Source: Roseibacillus ishigakijimensis (lineage in GTDB: Bacteria; Verrucomicrobiota; Verrucomicrobiia; Verrucomicrobiales; Akkermansiaceae). From it: a DNA stretch of 64,000 bases. The position numbers were made by a program, and so were the translations under genes. Below, piece after piece: positions 8,397 to 18,176 of the stretch. The stretch spans positions 118,138 through 182,137 of the forward strand of contig NZ_JAENIO010000005.1 of NCBI RefSeq assembly GCF_016595415.1, written 5' to 3'. Numbering within the stretch: position 1 is the first letter of the stretch; each line of letters begins with the position of its first letter. The notes beneath the pieces were generated by a model. The model saw only the letters and a program-made list of their open reading frames with translations, searched no databases and was not told the DNA's origin.

Positions 8397-9823
8397 CGCA
8401 GCGAATACTCGTAGCCGGGTTCCGGGATGATGGCGGTCATTTGCGGAGCCCGTTGTGCAAGCTCCCGCTCGAACCAGCGGGAAGCCTCGAGGTCGCCATG
8501 GACGAGAAAGACCTGTTTGGCCCCGGAGGCCAGGATGAAGTCCAGCAAGAGCTCCCGGTCGGCATGGCCGGAGAACTGGTATTCCTCCACCTGGCACCGG
8601 AGAGGCACCGGCTCCCGGCGCTCGTCGAGGGAGATGGCGTCTCCGGTGGAAGCTTGCCTGATGGCGTAAGAGGGAGTGGAGGGGTCCGAGTAGCCGACGA
8701 AGTGAAGGGAATTGGCCGGATTGGGGAGAAACTGGCGGGCAAATTTGTTGGACACGGTGTTTTCCGACATCATACCGCTGGAGAGCGCATAAATAGCGCC
8801 CTCTTGATAACGAATGGGCACTGACTTGCCCCGACGCCGGGTGCCGGCTCGCAGCTCCATGTCGCGCAGGATGCGGAAGTCCGGCCGCTTGCGATTGGCA
8901 TTGCTGGCATAGCGATCGTAGATGGTGGTCATCTTGGTCGAGAGCCCGCCAATGGTGACCGGGGCGTCCGGAAGCTCACCCGCCTCCTTGGCATTCTGAA
9001 TCATGGTGAGAACCTCCTGGGTCTTTCCCATCGCAAAGACCGGAATCAAGGCCGAACCCCGGCGATGGATGGTTTCGGTCAAGTCGGCAATCAGGCGGGC
9101 CACTTCGGCCTCCCGGTCGAAGGTGGGGTCGGAGGGGGCATTCCCGCGGGTGGTTTCCACGATGAGAGTATCCAGTGGTCCCAGGTCGGAAAAGTCGGCC
9201 CCTTTGATGAGGCTTTGATCGGTGAACTGCACGTCCCCGCTGTAGAAAATCCGTTGACCGGCCCCTTCGAAGAGAATGCCAGCGGAGCCAAGCACGTGCC
9301 CGGCATCGTAAAAGGTGGCGGTCACTTCTTCATCGGCCAAGGCGGCGAAGGAGCGGCGGTAGGGATAGCCTTGCCAGACTTGGGAGAGGTCGTCGAGGTC
9401 CCCGTGGGTGAAGAGAGGGTAGTCGTCGATGGCCAGTTCTTCGGCCTGACTGGTCATGACGTTGACCGAGTTGTGCAGGAGAGCCTCCGCCAGATCGACC
9501 ACCTCCGGGGTCATGTAGACGCGGGCCCGGGGCTGTTCCTGCTGGAGGACGGGGAGGGTGCCGATGTGGTCGAGATGGGCGTGGGAAATAAAGATGGCAT
9601 CCACGCTGTCCGGTGCCAGCAAATCATAGCGGGGAAGGGCCTCGGCCCCGTCTTGTTTGGGATGCATCCCCGCGTCGATGACAAGACTCACCCCGCCGAT
9701 TTGTAATTGATACGAATTGGCTCCAATTTCAGGTGCGCGGCAGAGACTGCGCAGGGTTACGGCATCAGACACGATTGGTTTCTGGCGTTTCCGCAGGGAA
9801 AGGGGAAGACAGCTTTGGGTCAT
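8393..9823 (-). CDS. Metallo-beta-lactamase/beta-CASP RNA-processing exonuclease
   Basis: A 476-residue protein of the Cft2/CPSF73-like family. IGANSYQLQIGG and LVIDAGMHP open the fold; ISHAHLDHIG is the HxHxDH metal-binding motif; YDAGHVLGSAGI and YSGDVQF carry later metal ligands; VIPVFAMGKTQEVL and the following segment form the beta-CASP domain; FSGHADRELLL and FLVHGDLEASRWF are its C-terminal histidine motifs. Such enzymes process or degrade RNA. An ATG at 9,823 is preferred to a GTG at 9,883, which would run into the divergent purC start. A later GTG near residue 17 is also possible. Confidence 0.88.
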   Translation of the reverse strand: MTQSCLPLSLRKRQKPIVSDAVTLRSLCRAPEIGANSYQLQIGGVSLVIDAGMHPKQDGAEALPRYDLLAPDSVDAIFISHAHLDHIGTLPVLQQEQPRARVYMTPEVVDLAEALLHNSVNVMTSQAEELAIDDYPLFTHGDLDDLSQVWQGYPYRRSFAALADEEVTATFYDAGHVLGSAGILFEGAGQRIFYSGDVQFTDQSLIKGADFSDLGPLDTLIVETTRGNAPSDPTFDREAEVARLIADLTETIHRRGSALIPVFAMGKTQEVLTMIQNAKEAGELPDAPVTIGGLSTKMTTIYDRYASNANRKRPDFRILRDMELRAGTRRRGKSVPIRYQEGAIYALSSGMMSENTVSNKFARQFLPNPANSLHFVGYSDPSTPSYAIRQASTGDAISLDERREPVPLRCQVEEYQFSGHADRELLLDFILASGAKQVFLVHGDLEASRWFERELAQRAPQMTAIIPEPGYEYSLR

Positions 9824-9873
9824 GGGGGCGATTTCGGGCTTTTCGAGTTCGCCCGAGAGCGGTAGCAAAGGGC

Positions 9874-10578
9874 ATGGAACCACTTTACGAAGGCAAGGCC
9901 AAGCGTCTCTACACCACCGACGATCCGGAAGTTCTCCGCATGGAATACAAGGACGACGCCACCGCGTTCAACGCGGAGAAAAAGGCCGTCTTTGAAAGCA
10001 AGGGGCGGCTGAACAAGGCCATCACCCTCCTTCTTTACAACATGTTGGAGAAAAAAGGGGTGCCCACTCACCTTGCGGCCGATGGGGATGAGGTGAATTT
10101 GATGGTCAAAAAAGTGGAGATCCTGATGGTGGAGGTCATTGTGCGCAATGTGGCGGCGGGGAGCTTTTGCCGCCGCACGGGGGTGGCCGAGGGCACTCCC
10201 TTCCAGCAGCCCATCGTGGAGTTCAGCTACAAGTCCGATGAATTGGGCGACCCCTTGATCAACGACGACTATGCTCGCGAGATGGGCCTGGCTACTGAGG
10301 AGGAATGTGCTTTTTTGAAAAAGCAGGCCCTTGTCGTCAATGAAGTCCTCATCGACTTCTTTCAGAAGTGCGGGCTTCGCCTCATTGACTTCAAAATCGA
10401 ATTTGGCCGTTTGTCGTCGGGAGAAATCGTGCTCGCCGATGAGGTCAGCCCCGATACCTGTCGGCTGTGGGATGCGGAAACCGGCAAGAAGTTGGACAAA
10501 GATCGCTTTCGGCAGGACCTCGGTGATGTCATGGAGGGCTATCAGGAAGTCCTCCGTCGGATCACCGAGGCGGAATGA
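9874..10578 (+). CDS. purC: Phosphoribosylaminoimidazole-succinocarboxamide synthase
   Basis: Purine-pathway enzyme joining CAIR and aspartate with ATP to give SAICAR. The start MEPLYEGKAKRLYTTDDP is the classic PurC N-terminus; IVRNVAAGSFCRRTGV, SYKSDELGDPLIND, LIDFKIEFGR and LADEVSPDTCRLWD are the conserved SAICAR synthetase signatures. The length of 234 residues matches bacterial PurC. The frame remains open upstream, but that part has no PurC character and would overlap the divergent nuclease gene. No other purine genes are in the window. Confidence 0.97.
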   Translation: MEPLYEGKAKRLYTTDDPEVLRMEYKDDATAFNAEKKAVFESKGRLNKAITLLLYNMLEKKGVPTHLAADGDEVNLMVKKVEILMVEVIVRNVAAGSFCRRTGVAEGTPFQQPIVEFSYKSDELGDPLINDDYAREMGLATEEECAFLKKQALVVNEVLIDFFQKCGLRLIDFKIEFGRLSSGEIVLADEVSPDTCRLWDAETGKKLDKDRFRQDLGDVMEGYQEVLRRITEAE

Positions 10579-10590
10579 GGGCGGGGAGGT

Positions 10591-11364
10591 TTAGTCTTCC
10601 GCCTTTGCTTGCGTAGGCTCGGGGCCGAGGTCCGTTCGCATGGTGTAGTTGTCCTGGAGGGAGGTCACCTTGTAGGGAACACGGCTCTCGGCGGTGTCTG
10701 CCGCATAGACGAAGAATTGCTGGCTGCGGTTGCGGCTCTGTTGGAGCAGAGTTTGCAGACAAGGCCGCACCCCTCCGCCAGCTTGCGAGTAGAGGATGGC
10801 AAACTCGGCGGAAGCTCCGCTGGGAAAGGCGAGAGAAACCGGTTTGCCGGGGATGGCGCTCACTTTCTGATCGGCGAAGGCGATGCCCATGGTTTGTCCC
10901 GTCAAGTTGAGAACGCGCACGGAGCTGTCGTTGGCATTGTCGGGGAGGAAAAGGTGGCGGGGCTTGAACCAGTCCTCGCCTTTCAAGCGCCACATCACCA
11001 GCAGAGTGCGCGGGTAGTCCGGCAGGCGGGAGGAAAACCAGGTTTCGCCCTCCTCATTTTTCAGGGTCAAGACCGGAACTTCGTCCCCGACCTTGAACTG
11101 GCGGCTCTCCGACAAGCGGCCGAGCTGGAGGCGAAAGCCCGCCTTCTCATCCGTCGTGTTGAGACCAGTCACCATCACGCTGGCAGGTGGGATGGAACCC
11201 TCGGGTGGATCCAGCTCGTAGCGAACGCCATTACGGATTTCCTGCTCAAAGGGGGGCGCATCTCCCAAGCAGAGAACTCGCAGGCTGCGATATTGAACCT
11301 CCTCTTCGCCAAGGAGTGAGGTGAGGGTGGCCAGCAGGATTCCTAAAAAAAGAGCTTTTTTCAC
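10591..11364 (-). CDS. Secreted protein of unknown function
   Basis: A 257-residue protein with a clear signal peptide (MKKALFLGILLATLTSLLGEE). The mature part is beta-rich: QYRSLRVLCLGDAPPFEQE is followed by short beta-strand-like blocks, a segment FLPDNANDSSVRVLNLTGQ, and only one internal cysteine pair region. The family is not recognised with confidence; related-looking sequences are common in this phylum. It ends 12 bases from purC (convergent) and is divergent from the metallophosphoesterase, sharing an upstream region with two inverted repeats. Confidence 0.7.
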   Translation of the reverse strand: MKKALFLGILLATLTSLLGEEEVQYRSLRVLCLGDAPPFEQEIRNGVRYELDPPEGSIPPASVMVTGLNTTDEKAGFRLQLGRLSESRQFKVGDEVPVLTLKNEEGETWFSSRLPDYPRTLLVMWRLKGEDWFKPRHLFLPDNANDSSVRVLNLTGQTMGIAFADQKVSAIPGKPVSLAFPSGASAEFAILYSQAGGGVRPCLQTLLQQSRNRSQQFFVYAADTAESRVPYKVTSLQDNYTMRTDLGPEPTQAKAED

Positions 11365-11410
11365 GGGCCAGAAGTTCCGTTTCCCCTGCGGGAGCGGGAA
11401 CCAAATTAAA

Positions 11411-11469
11411 GTGTCAATTTCGACACATGAATAAGGGCTTGTGACGGAATTTGTATCAAAATTGTCACA
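11411..11469. promoter_or_regulatory. Divergent intergenic region with two inverted repeats
   Basis: Between divergent genes lie GTGTC-N6-GACAC (11,411-11,426) and TGTGAC-N18-GTCACA (11,440-11,469). All four arms are variants of GTGNC/GNCAC. They could be operator sites for a dimeric regulator; no regulator gene is adjacent, so this is only a pattern. Confidence 0.35.
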
Positions 11470-11516
11470 TTTGCGAGCTATGATGAAGTCTTGGCCCGTG
11501 CCTTGTTCCCGGCCAC

Positions 11517-13553
11517 ATGAGCAAGCACCCCTGTTGTCGCGCCGGACGAGCCGTCTTGGTTCTTTCTTTGTCCCTTCTCCTGAAGGGTCAGGGCCAGGAC
11601 CTGAAAAATCTGGTCCATCAGCGCCACACTCATCATCACAATGAGAAGCACGCCACGGTTCCCGCGAGTGAAGATCGTTTCTTCACCAATCGCGAGGGAG
11701 CCGCTCTCGAGCTCACCAATGAGGAGCCTATGTTCACTTTCGCCGTATTCGGTGACCGCACGGGAGGCCCGGACTCGGGGGTCAATATTCTCGCCGATGC
11801 GGTCCGTGATGTGAACTTGCTGGAGCCGGATCTGGTGATGACGGTCGGGGACCTCATCCAGGGTTACAACACGACTGCCGACTGGCTGCCCCAAATGCGG
11901 GAATACAAGGGCATCATGAACAATCTGATCTGTCCCTGGTTCCCGGTTGCGGGAAATCATGATGTTTACTGGCGGGGGGACGACGCGCCCCTGGGTCAGC
12001 ATGATGAGTCCTATGAGACCCATTTTGGGCCTCTCTGGTATGCCTTCGAGCACAAGGATTGCTTTTTCATTGTCCTCTACTCGGATGAGGGGAATCCGGA
12101 AACCAACGAGAAGTCCTTCGGCAATCCCGAGAACCAGAAAATGTCTGAAGAGCAGTTCACTTGGTTGCAGGAGATGCTCGCCAAGGCCGGGGACAGCAAG
12201 CACGTCTTTCTTTTCCTCCACCACCCCCGGTGGATTGGCAACAACTACGGTGATGACTGGGGGAAAGTTCATCAGGAGCTGGTGAAGGCTGGCAATGTCT
12301 CTGCCGTGTTTGCGGGCCATGTGCACTACATGCGCACGGATGCGAAGGATGGAATCGACTATGTGACCCTCGCCACGACAGGGGGCCATCAGTCAGGCGC
12401 GCTTCCCTCCGCTGGTGCGTTGCATCACTATCACGTCGTCACGGTGAGGGAAAATCAGGTCGGAATCACGGCCTATCCCGTTGGAGAGGCTCTCGATGTG
12501 CGGGAGATTACGCCGGATTTGTTGGCCAAGCTGCGCACCGTCGCGGGAGCCGGAGTCGTGCCAAGCCCGAAAATCACGGTGCAAGCCGACGGGGTGGTGG
12601 ATCAAGTGGTCGAGGTCGAAATCAGCAATCCCGTGGACCGGGCCCTGCAGGTGAATCTCTTTCCGCAGAGCCGGGACAACCGCTGGCGCTTCTCCCCCGA
12701 CCACGAGCACCTTTCCATCGCGCCCGGGGAGACTGGTCTTGTTGAGTTCCGGGTCACCCGCTCGGCCGGTATTCTCGACGAAGCCTTTTCTTCCCCCGTC
12801 TTGTCGATGGAGGTCGAGTATCTCACTGATTCATCTCGCTACCCGCTGCCTGTTCGCGAGATTCCCCTCCCTTACACTTTGTCCGCCCCTTGGTTGGAGA
12901 AAGAGAACCACGCCATCGACCTCAATGGCGTCGACCAATATCTCTCCGTGGCCTCTTCCCAGTTGAACTATCAATCGGAATTGACCGTGGAAGCTTGGTT
13001 CCAGGGGCGGAGTTTTGACTCCCGCACGGGTCTGGTTTCCAAAGCGGAGAGCTCGGAATTCGGTCTCTTTGTGAGTGACGGCCGCCCCGTTTTCTCCATT
13101 CGCCTCGGTGATTCCTACCTGAGCGCACGGGCTGCCCAGCCGATGTTGCAGGCCAATGAGTGGCACCACTTGGCAGGGGTGTATGACGGGAAGGAGGCCC
13201 GGCTTTATCTCGATGGTGTTTTGGTGGAGTCGGCCACAGGTGAGGGAGAAAGGGTGCCCAATAATCTGCCCCTCATCATCGGGGGAGACGTCGATCGTCG
13301 CGGACAAGGAGGATCTCTTTTCAATGGGCTCATCGATGCGGTGCGGATTTCAGATTCCGTCCGCTACCAAGGTGCAGAAGTCGCGCTAGGGGAGACTTGG
13401 CAGAGCGATGAGAACACTCTTCTCCTCCTCGATATGAATGTCGAGGTCGATGGCTCTCTCTACGATCGGTCCAGTTATTCCGCTCATGCCCGCATTCACG
13501 GGACGCCCCGGCAACAAAAGGTGATGCCTGAAGCCGCCGGAAAAACTCAATAA
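11517..13553 (+). CDS. Secreted calcineurin-like phosphoesterase with LamG-type domain
   Basis: A 678-residue protein with a signal peptide (VLVLSLSLLLKGQGQ). The phosphoesterase domain spans roughly residues 70-330 with FGDRTGG (Asp80), GDLIQG, GNHDVYW (146-152), a His pair at 235-236 and GHVHYM (267-272), so the dinuclear metal site appears complete. A beta-sandwich linker of about 120 residues follows. The last 220 residues resemble a concanavalin/LamG fold (NGVDQYLSVASS, LTVEAWFQG, WHHLAGVYDG, LYLDGVLVESATG). The role is likely hydrolysis of a phosphoester outside the cytoplasm, with the LamG part binding glycan or matrix. The substrate is unknown. Confidence 0.88.
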   Translation: MSKHPCCRAGRAVLVLSLSLLLKGQGQDLKNLVHQRHTHHHNEKHATVPASEDRFFTNREGAALELTNEEPMFTFAVFGDRTGGPDSGVNILADAVRDVNLLEPDLVMTVGDLIQGYNTTADWLPQMREYKGIMNNLICPWFPVAGNHDVYWRGDDAPLGQHDESYETHFGPLWYAFEHKDCFFIVLYSDEGNPETNEKSFGNPENQKMSEEQFTWLQEMLAKAGDSKHVFLFLHHPRWIGNNYGDDWGKVHQELVKAGNVSAVFAGHVHYMRTDAKDGIDYVTLATTGGHQSGALPSAGALHHYHVVTVRENQVGITAYPVGEALDVREITPDLLAKLRTVAGAGVVPSPKITVQADGVVDQVVEVEISNPVDRALQVNLFPQSRDNRWRFSPDHEHLSIAPGETGLVEFRVTRSAGILDEAFSSPVLSMEVEYLTDSSRYPLPVREIPLPYTLSAPWLEKENHAIDLNGVDQYLSVASSQLNYQSELTVEAWFQGRSFDSRTGLVSKAESSEFGLFVSDGRPVFSIRLGDSYLSARAAQPMLQANEWHHLAGVYDGKEARLYLDGVLVESATGEGERVPNNLPLIIGGDVDRRGQGGSLFNGLIDAVRISDSVRYQGAEVALGETWQSDENTLLLLDMNVEVDGSLYDRSSYSAHARIHGTPRQQKVMPEAAGKTQ

Positions 13554-13572
13554 ACATCGAACTCATCGAAAT

Positions 13573-14352
13573 ATGTCTTTATCTTTAGAAATTGCCGTCT
13601 CTCTTTTTATCGTGGCCCATCGCGGCGCTTCCGGTGATGCTCCGGAAAATACCTTGCCTGCCTTCGAGTTGGCCTGGGAGCAAGGAGCGGACGCGGTCGA
13701 AGGGGACTTCCATCTCACCAAGGACGGACACATTGTCTGCATCCACGACAAGGATACCGCCCGAGTGGCGGGGAAGAAGCTGGTGGTGGCCGATTCCACT
13801 TTGGAAGAATTGCGTGAGCTGGAGGTCGGCTCTTGGAAAAGCCCGAAATATGCCGGTGCCCAGATTCCCACTATTGCAGAGGTGCTGGAAACCGTGCCCA
13901 GCGAGAAGGCTATCTATATCGAAGTGAAGTGTGGGCCGGAGATTGTGCCCGCCCTGAGCAAAACCTTCGAGGAAACCGATTTGGAACCCGAGCAATTGGT
14001 CGTTATTTCCTTCAACGCGGACTTCGTCAAGCAGTGGAAATTGGCCAAGCCCTCCTGTCGCACAATGCTGTTGGTGGCCTTTGATAAACGTCGTCCCCGC
14101 CTGACTCCCTCGGTGAAAACCGTGCACGAAATGCTCGCGGAGACCGGGGCCAACGGGCTCTCCACCAATATCCACCCCGCAATCGACGATAAGTTTGTGC
14201 AGGACCTGAAAGAGGGCGGATACGAATATCACAACTGGACCCTGAACGAGGTCTCGAAGGCTGCCAAATACCTCAACCTGGGCTCCCTTTCGATTACCAC
14301 TGATTTTCCCGCCACCATTCGCCAAGGCTTGCAAAAGCTCACGAAGGAATGA
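13573..14352 (+). CDS. Glycerophosphodiester phosphodiesterase
   Basis: A 259-residue TIM-barrel enzyme that releases glycerol-3-phosphate from deacylated phospholipids. AHRGASGDAPENTLPAF contains the catalytic His-Arg and the metal-binding Glu, EGDFHLTKDGHIVCIHD contains the second Asp/His set, and YIEVKCG supplies a later acidic ligand. There is no convincing signal peptide, so it is probably cytoplasmic. It follows the secreted phosphoesterase by 19 bases, making a two-gene phosphate-scavenging unit plausible. An 8-bp inverted repeat without a U tract (14,381-14,404) follows. Confidence 0.92.
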   Translation: MSLSLEIAVSLFIVAHRGASGDAPENTLPAFELAWEQGADAVEGDFHLTKDGHIVCIHDKDTARVAGKKLVVADSTLEELRELEVGSWKSPKYAGAQIPTIAEVLETVPSEKAIYIEVKCGPEIVPALSKTFEETDLEPEQLVVISFNADFVKQWKLAKPSCRTMLLVAFDKRRPRLTPSVKTVHEMLAETGANGLSTNIHPAIDDKFVQDLKEGGYEYHNWTLNEVSKAAKYLNLGSLSITTDFPATIRQGLQKLTKE

Positions 14353-14380
14353 GGGGGAGTCAATTGAGATAACTTGAGTA

Positions 14381-14404
14381 GAGAGAACCTGAAAGAGTTC
14401 TCTC
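14381..14404. repeat. Inverted repeat between genes
   Basis: Perfect arms GAGAGAAC and GTTCTCTC around an eight-base loop. There is no T tract after it, so it is either a weak terminator for the phosphodiesterase or a regulatory palindrome. Confidence 0.35.
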
Positions 14405-14441
14405 GTTTGATGGCGCAAATCACTTGCTACCGAAATAACAA

Positions 14442-17400
14442 ATGAAAATCGGCAACTACAGGGGAACGAGAAACGAGGAACACGGCTTTGCGATGGTCGT
14501 GACCGTGACCATGCTGGTCTTACTCAGCATGCTCGCGATTGGAGTTCTGCAGCTCAGTATGGTGCAGATCAGAACCACGTCTGAATCCCGGAGTCTGCAA
14601 GCTGCGCGAGCCAATGCGAGACTGGCACTCTCTCTCGCCCTGGGGGAGCTGCAAGAGACAATGGGGCCTGACCAACGGGTCTCGGCTCCTTCTTCCCTTC
14701 TGGACCGTCGACCCGATACCGAGGAGGTGGAAGGGGTGGAGCATCCCCACTGGGTGAGCGTCTGGCGCACGACCCTGGAAGATGGCATGCCCGTCATCCA
14801 ACGGGATGCTCAGGACGGAGGGCTGAAAGATATGCGGTCCGTCTATGGCTGGGACGCGGAGGACGACCGTCTCTCCGTTCTGGTCAGTGGGAATGAGTCG
14901 GATACAAACTATGTGCCCGAGGATCGGGAAGATGGGACAGAGATGATGACTCTGGTGGGACGGGGCACCTTGGGGGCGGACGCCCTCTCCGACGGGCTGG
15001 TGAAGGCTCCGGTCGTCCCTTTGAGCGATCCCAATCTGAAGAAGGATGCCCAGGGTTCGGATAAACCGAACGGGGCCTACGCTTGGTGGGTGGGGGATTT
15101 GGGAGCCAAGGCCAACATCGGAACGGTTGATCCCTACGAAGATCTGGCGAATCCGGTGAATCAAATGCGCCGTCTGCAATTGGCGCAGGATGCCTCCTTC
15201 TCGGGGGCGGAAAACGGGGACGAAATTTCGAACGAGGTGCGGGCCAAGCTCATCACGGACCAACAGTTGGAGCTTCTGGATGGCATGGACAATTATGAAG
15301 TCGGCCAGTATTTCCACGATTTCACCACCCAATCCCGGTCCGTGCTGGCCGATGCCCGTGAGGGGGGACTGAAGCAGGATTTGACGGCCTATTTCATCAG
15401 CCCGGGAAATATCGCCAGTTTGGACGAGTCGGACTCGGCTTACCTGGGCTTGAACGATGAGGATAATGTCATCGGCCCTCGCAACCAGATGGAAGCGGCC
15501 TTGACCTTTGATGGAGGCCAAGCCGAGCGCTTGAAAAACATTTCTCCCAAGTTCGAGCTCATGCGGGAGTGGGTCACGCGGGGAAATCGCTATAACTTGG
15601 GAGACATCGAAGTCGCCGCCGAGTCCGGGCAAACGGAAGCGAACCAAAACTTTGGCGGCCATGGTGGACACAATCACTTTCCGGTCAAGTTCCGCAATCG
15701 GACGGAGAATGATATTGCCCCAGTTTTGGTGGAAGGTTCGACCTACTACAATATCAGCACCTTCGACACCGGTCAGCAGGGCTTCAAGAAGTGGGGACTG
15801 CGGGCCCACATCTATCCCCGGGTCGCTCTGTGGAATCCCTATAACTTTCCCTTGGAGGTTCCGCCTTCGATGATCAACTTGTTCATCAATGGCGGCAAGG
15901 TGGCGGAGGTTAGCTTTGACCCTCCCCTCCAATTGGAGATTCGCACCATCCAGGGGATGCATCGCATCGATCTGGCACAGATGCGCTATCGCATGAACTG
16001 GGGAAGTTTGCAGAACGAAAACGGTGGCGATGGTTCCGGTTGGCGCCGGGGCACGATGTATTTCCGCCTGGGGGGGGTGACCATTGAGCCCGGGGAGACT
16101 GTTCTCTTTTCTCCTGCCAACAATCAGCCTTACAATGAGCACAATCTGGCGGCGAATTACCTTTCCCCCAATGTTCCTCCCGATGCGAAGCGTTCCTTTT
16201 ACATGGATGAGTTTACATCCAAGGATGATCGGTTCGATGCCCTTTTCCAGTTGGAGGAGGATCCGGTTGCGAACAAGCCGCCGGGGGTCTTCTATGATAA
16301 TTTCATTCCGGCCCAGCCCTACGAGTGGCGGGAGTATGTTTCGGTGAAGCCGTCTGGTGATGTGCAGGCTGCCAGATACACACAGGCCGATGATTATTAT
16401 ATGTATTGGAAGCCCATTGAGGGGCGTGCCCAAGGAGAAATTTCCTTGTCCGATTTCAGTAATCTGCCTCACGGTCAGTTTGTTTCCTGTGCATTCCAAT
16501 ATGGCGATGAAGATGAATTGCCTGTTTCTTGGAGTGATCGGAATACAGTCTTGATGCCGATTTCGGGGAACAACGGCGTGGTGGAGGTGTTGCCCGATCG
16601 GCGGACGAGGGATGGCTTCCGCCTCCGTTGGTTCGATGAACACGCGTCCAACCGCCGTTGGGGTAAGCTGGCCAATACGCCTCATTTGGAATCCGCTGCG
16701 ATTGCCAACTGGAACTTGCGGGCTTCCTACTCCTTCCGCTCTCCTTACGAGAATGTGAATGATGAAGCTCCTCATTTCTTCGGGATCTACACTCGCGATC
16801 TTTTTGACGACCGGGTGAGCTGGCATTCCATGAATCCGGGCTATCGGGATGGGAAAAGTATCTCCGATCCTTTCAATCCGCCTTCTGAGAACGTGGCGCG
16901 GAGAATTCTCTTTGATGCTCCCCGTCGCCAGGCTGGAGTGCAGTCGCTCGGTGCCTTGCAGCATGTCAAATTCTCCGAACTGATTTGGCATCCGACTTAT
17001 GCCTTGGGAAATTCCCTGATCGATCCCCGCATGCCGATTGACCGCACCGAGCCTCGCTTGGATTCGGTGCTGAATAGTCGCCAGGGTGGTTGGAACAAGG
17101 ATTCCATCGGGCACTCCACTGACGGGCGCTCGGACAGCAACGGGGGCGGAGTCTCCAACGAAGAAAACTGGGCCCACGCGGCACGGAGAATGTTGGCCGA
17201 CGCCGCTTTTGAAAATACCCTGATCTTCGACCTCAGCTACGAGTTGAACCATAGCCTCTGGGATCGCTATTTCCTCTCCACCGGGGATCGGGGGGACAAG
17301 CGGGACTTTGCCACAAGTCCGGACTTGAACCCGCTGCCCAATGGTCGCCTGCGATTGCACAAGACGAGTAAGGAGGACCCCTTGGATCATCTCTTGGACT

Positions 17401-18176
17401 ATCACCGGGCAGCCTCCGTGCTGGTTTCGGATGGTGGCTTCAATGTCAACTCCACCAGCGTCGAGGCTTGGGAAGCCATTTTGCTTTCGACGGTCGATAC
17501 CGAGCAGGGCGGTCAGGTCTCTTTCCCCCGCATTCTCAATACTCCCCTCGATGGATATGATGGAGGAGAGGCTGATAGTCAGGCGGCGTGGACCGCTACG
17601 CGGAAGCTGAGCCGCACCGAGGTGCGTCGTTTGGCTGAGGAGATTGTCTATCAGGTCAAGACCCGGGGGCCGTTCCTCTCGATGTCTGATTTCGTCAATC
17701 GCCGTTTGGTGGATGGGCCGGAAGGCTTGAAGGGCTGCCTGCAAGCGGCCATCGACCGCTCGGGGATCAATGGAGACTTCCAGGCGGTCTATCCGCTCGA
17801 CAATTCCCGTTCCTTGCCGAGCTTCACCCACAGTGACCACATCAAGGAGCCGACTCGCATTGAGCAGACTCATAAGCCCGAGACGACGGCGTGGGGCGCT
17901 CTTGGTTTCCTGACCCAGGCCGACATGTTGCAAACCCTCGGGCACAATCTCTTCGTGCGTTCCGATACCTTTGTGGTGCGGGCTTATGGGGAAAGCCGGT
18001 CGGCCAGTGGCAAGGTGCAGGCCCGGGCCTGGTGCGAAGCGGTGGTGCAGCGCTCGCCCCAGCCCGTTCGGGCTGATCGCTTTGGCCTCAATCCGGAGAA
18101 GGATGACGGACTGCCGGATTTTGGCCGTCGTTTTGAGGTGCGCAGCTTCCGTTGGCTCACTCCTGAAGAAGTGTGA
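14442..18176 (+). CDS. Verru_Chthon cassette protein A
   Basis: A 1,244-residue protein matching by layout the large component of the Verru_Chthon cassette of this phylum. The N-terminus has a prepilin-like start (GFAMVVTVTMLVLLSMLAIG) followed by an amphipathic helix with LALSLALGELQETMGPDQR, which is typical of the family and of PilX/GspK-like minor pilins. The remainder is a long extracytoplasmic region (for example YAWWVGDLGAKANIGTVDPY). The cassette usually has proteins B, C and D beside A; here none is present. The stop overlaps the GTG start of the next gene, so translation of the dehydrogenase may be coupled. Confidence 0.85.
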   Translation: MKIGNYRGTRNEEHGFAMVVTVTMLVLLSMLAIGVLQLSMVQIRTTSESRSLQAARANARLALSLALGELQETMGPDQRVSAPSSLLDRRPDTEEVEGVEHPHWVSVWRTTLEDGMPVIQRDAQDGGLKDMRSVYGWDAEDDRLSVLVSGNESDTNYVPEDREDGTEMMTLVGRGTLGADALSDGLVKAPVVPLSDPNLKKDAQGSDKPNGAYAWWVGDLGAKANIGTVDPYEDLANPVNQMRRLQLAQDASFSGAENGDEISNEVRAKLITDQQLELLDGMDNYEVGQYFHDFTTQSRSVLADAREGGLKQDLTAYFISPGNIASLDESDSAYLGLNDEDNVIGPRNQMEAALTFDGGQAERLKNISPKFELMREWVTRGNRYNLGDIEVAAESGQTEANQNFGGHGGHNHFPVKFRNRTENDIAPVLVEGSTYYNISTFDTGQQGFKKWGLRAHIYPRVALWNPYNFPLEVPPSMINLFINGGKVAEVSFDPPLQLEIRTIQGMHRIDLAQMRYRMNWGSLQNENGGDGSGWRRGTMYFRLGGVTIEPGETVLFSPANNQPYNEHNLAANYLSPNVPPDAKRSFYMDEFTSKDDRFDALFQLEEDPVANKPPGVFYDNFIPAQPYEWREYVSVKPSGDVQAARYTQADDYYMYWKPIEGRAQGEISLSDFSNLPHGQFVSCAFQYGDEDELPVSWSDRNTVLMPISGNNGVVEVLPDRRTRDGFRLRWFDEHASNRRWGKLANTPHLESAAIANWNLRASYSFRSPYENVNDEAPHFFGIYTRDLFDDRVSWHSMNPGYRDGKSISDPFNPPSENVARRILFDAPRRQAGVQSLGALQHVKFSELIWHPTYALGNSLIDPRMPIDRTEPRLDSVLNSRQGGWNKDSIGHSTDGRSDSNGGGVSNEENWAHAARRMLADAAFENTLIFDLSYELNHSLWDRYFLSTGDRGDKRDFATSPDLNPLPNGRLRLHKTSKEDPLDHLLDYHRAASVLVSDGGFNVNSTSVEAWEAILLSTVDTEQGGQVSFPRILNTPLDGYDGGEADSQAAWTATRKLSRTEVRRLAEEIVYQVKTRGPFLSMSDFVNRRLVDGPEGLKGCLQAAIDRSGINGDFQAVYPLDNSRSLPSFTHSDHIKEPTRIEQTHKPETTAWGALGFLTQADMLQTLGHNLFVRSDTFVVRAYGESRSASGKVQARAWCEAVVQRSPQPVRADRFGLNPEKDDGLPDFGRRFEVRSFRWLTPEEV

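Noticed and set aside
9733..9873. A longer purC start
   Set aside because: The upstream 47 codons have no PurC similarity and overlap the divergent nuclease start; MEPLYEGKAK is the conserved start.
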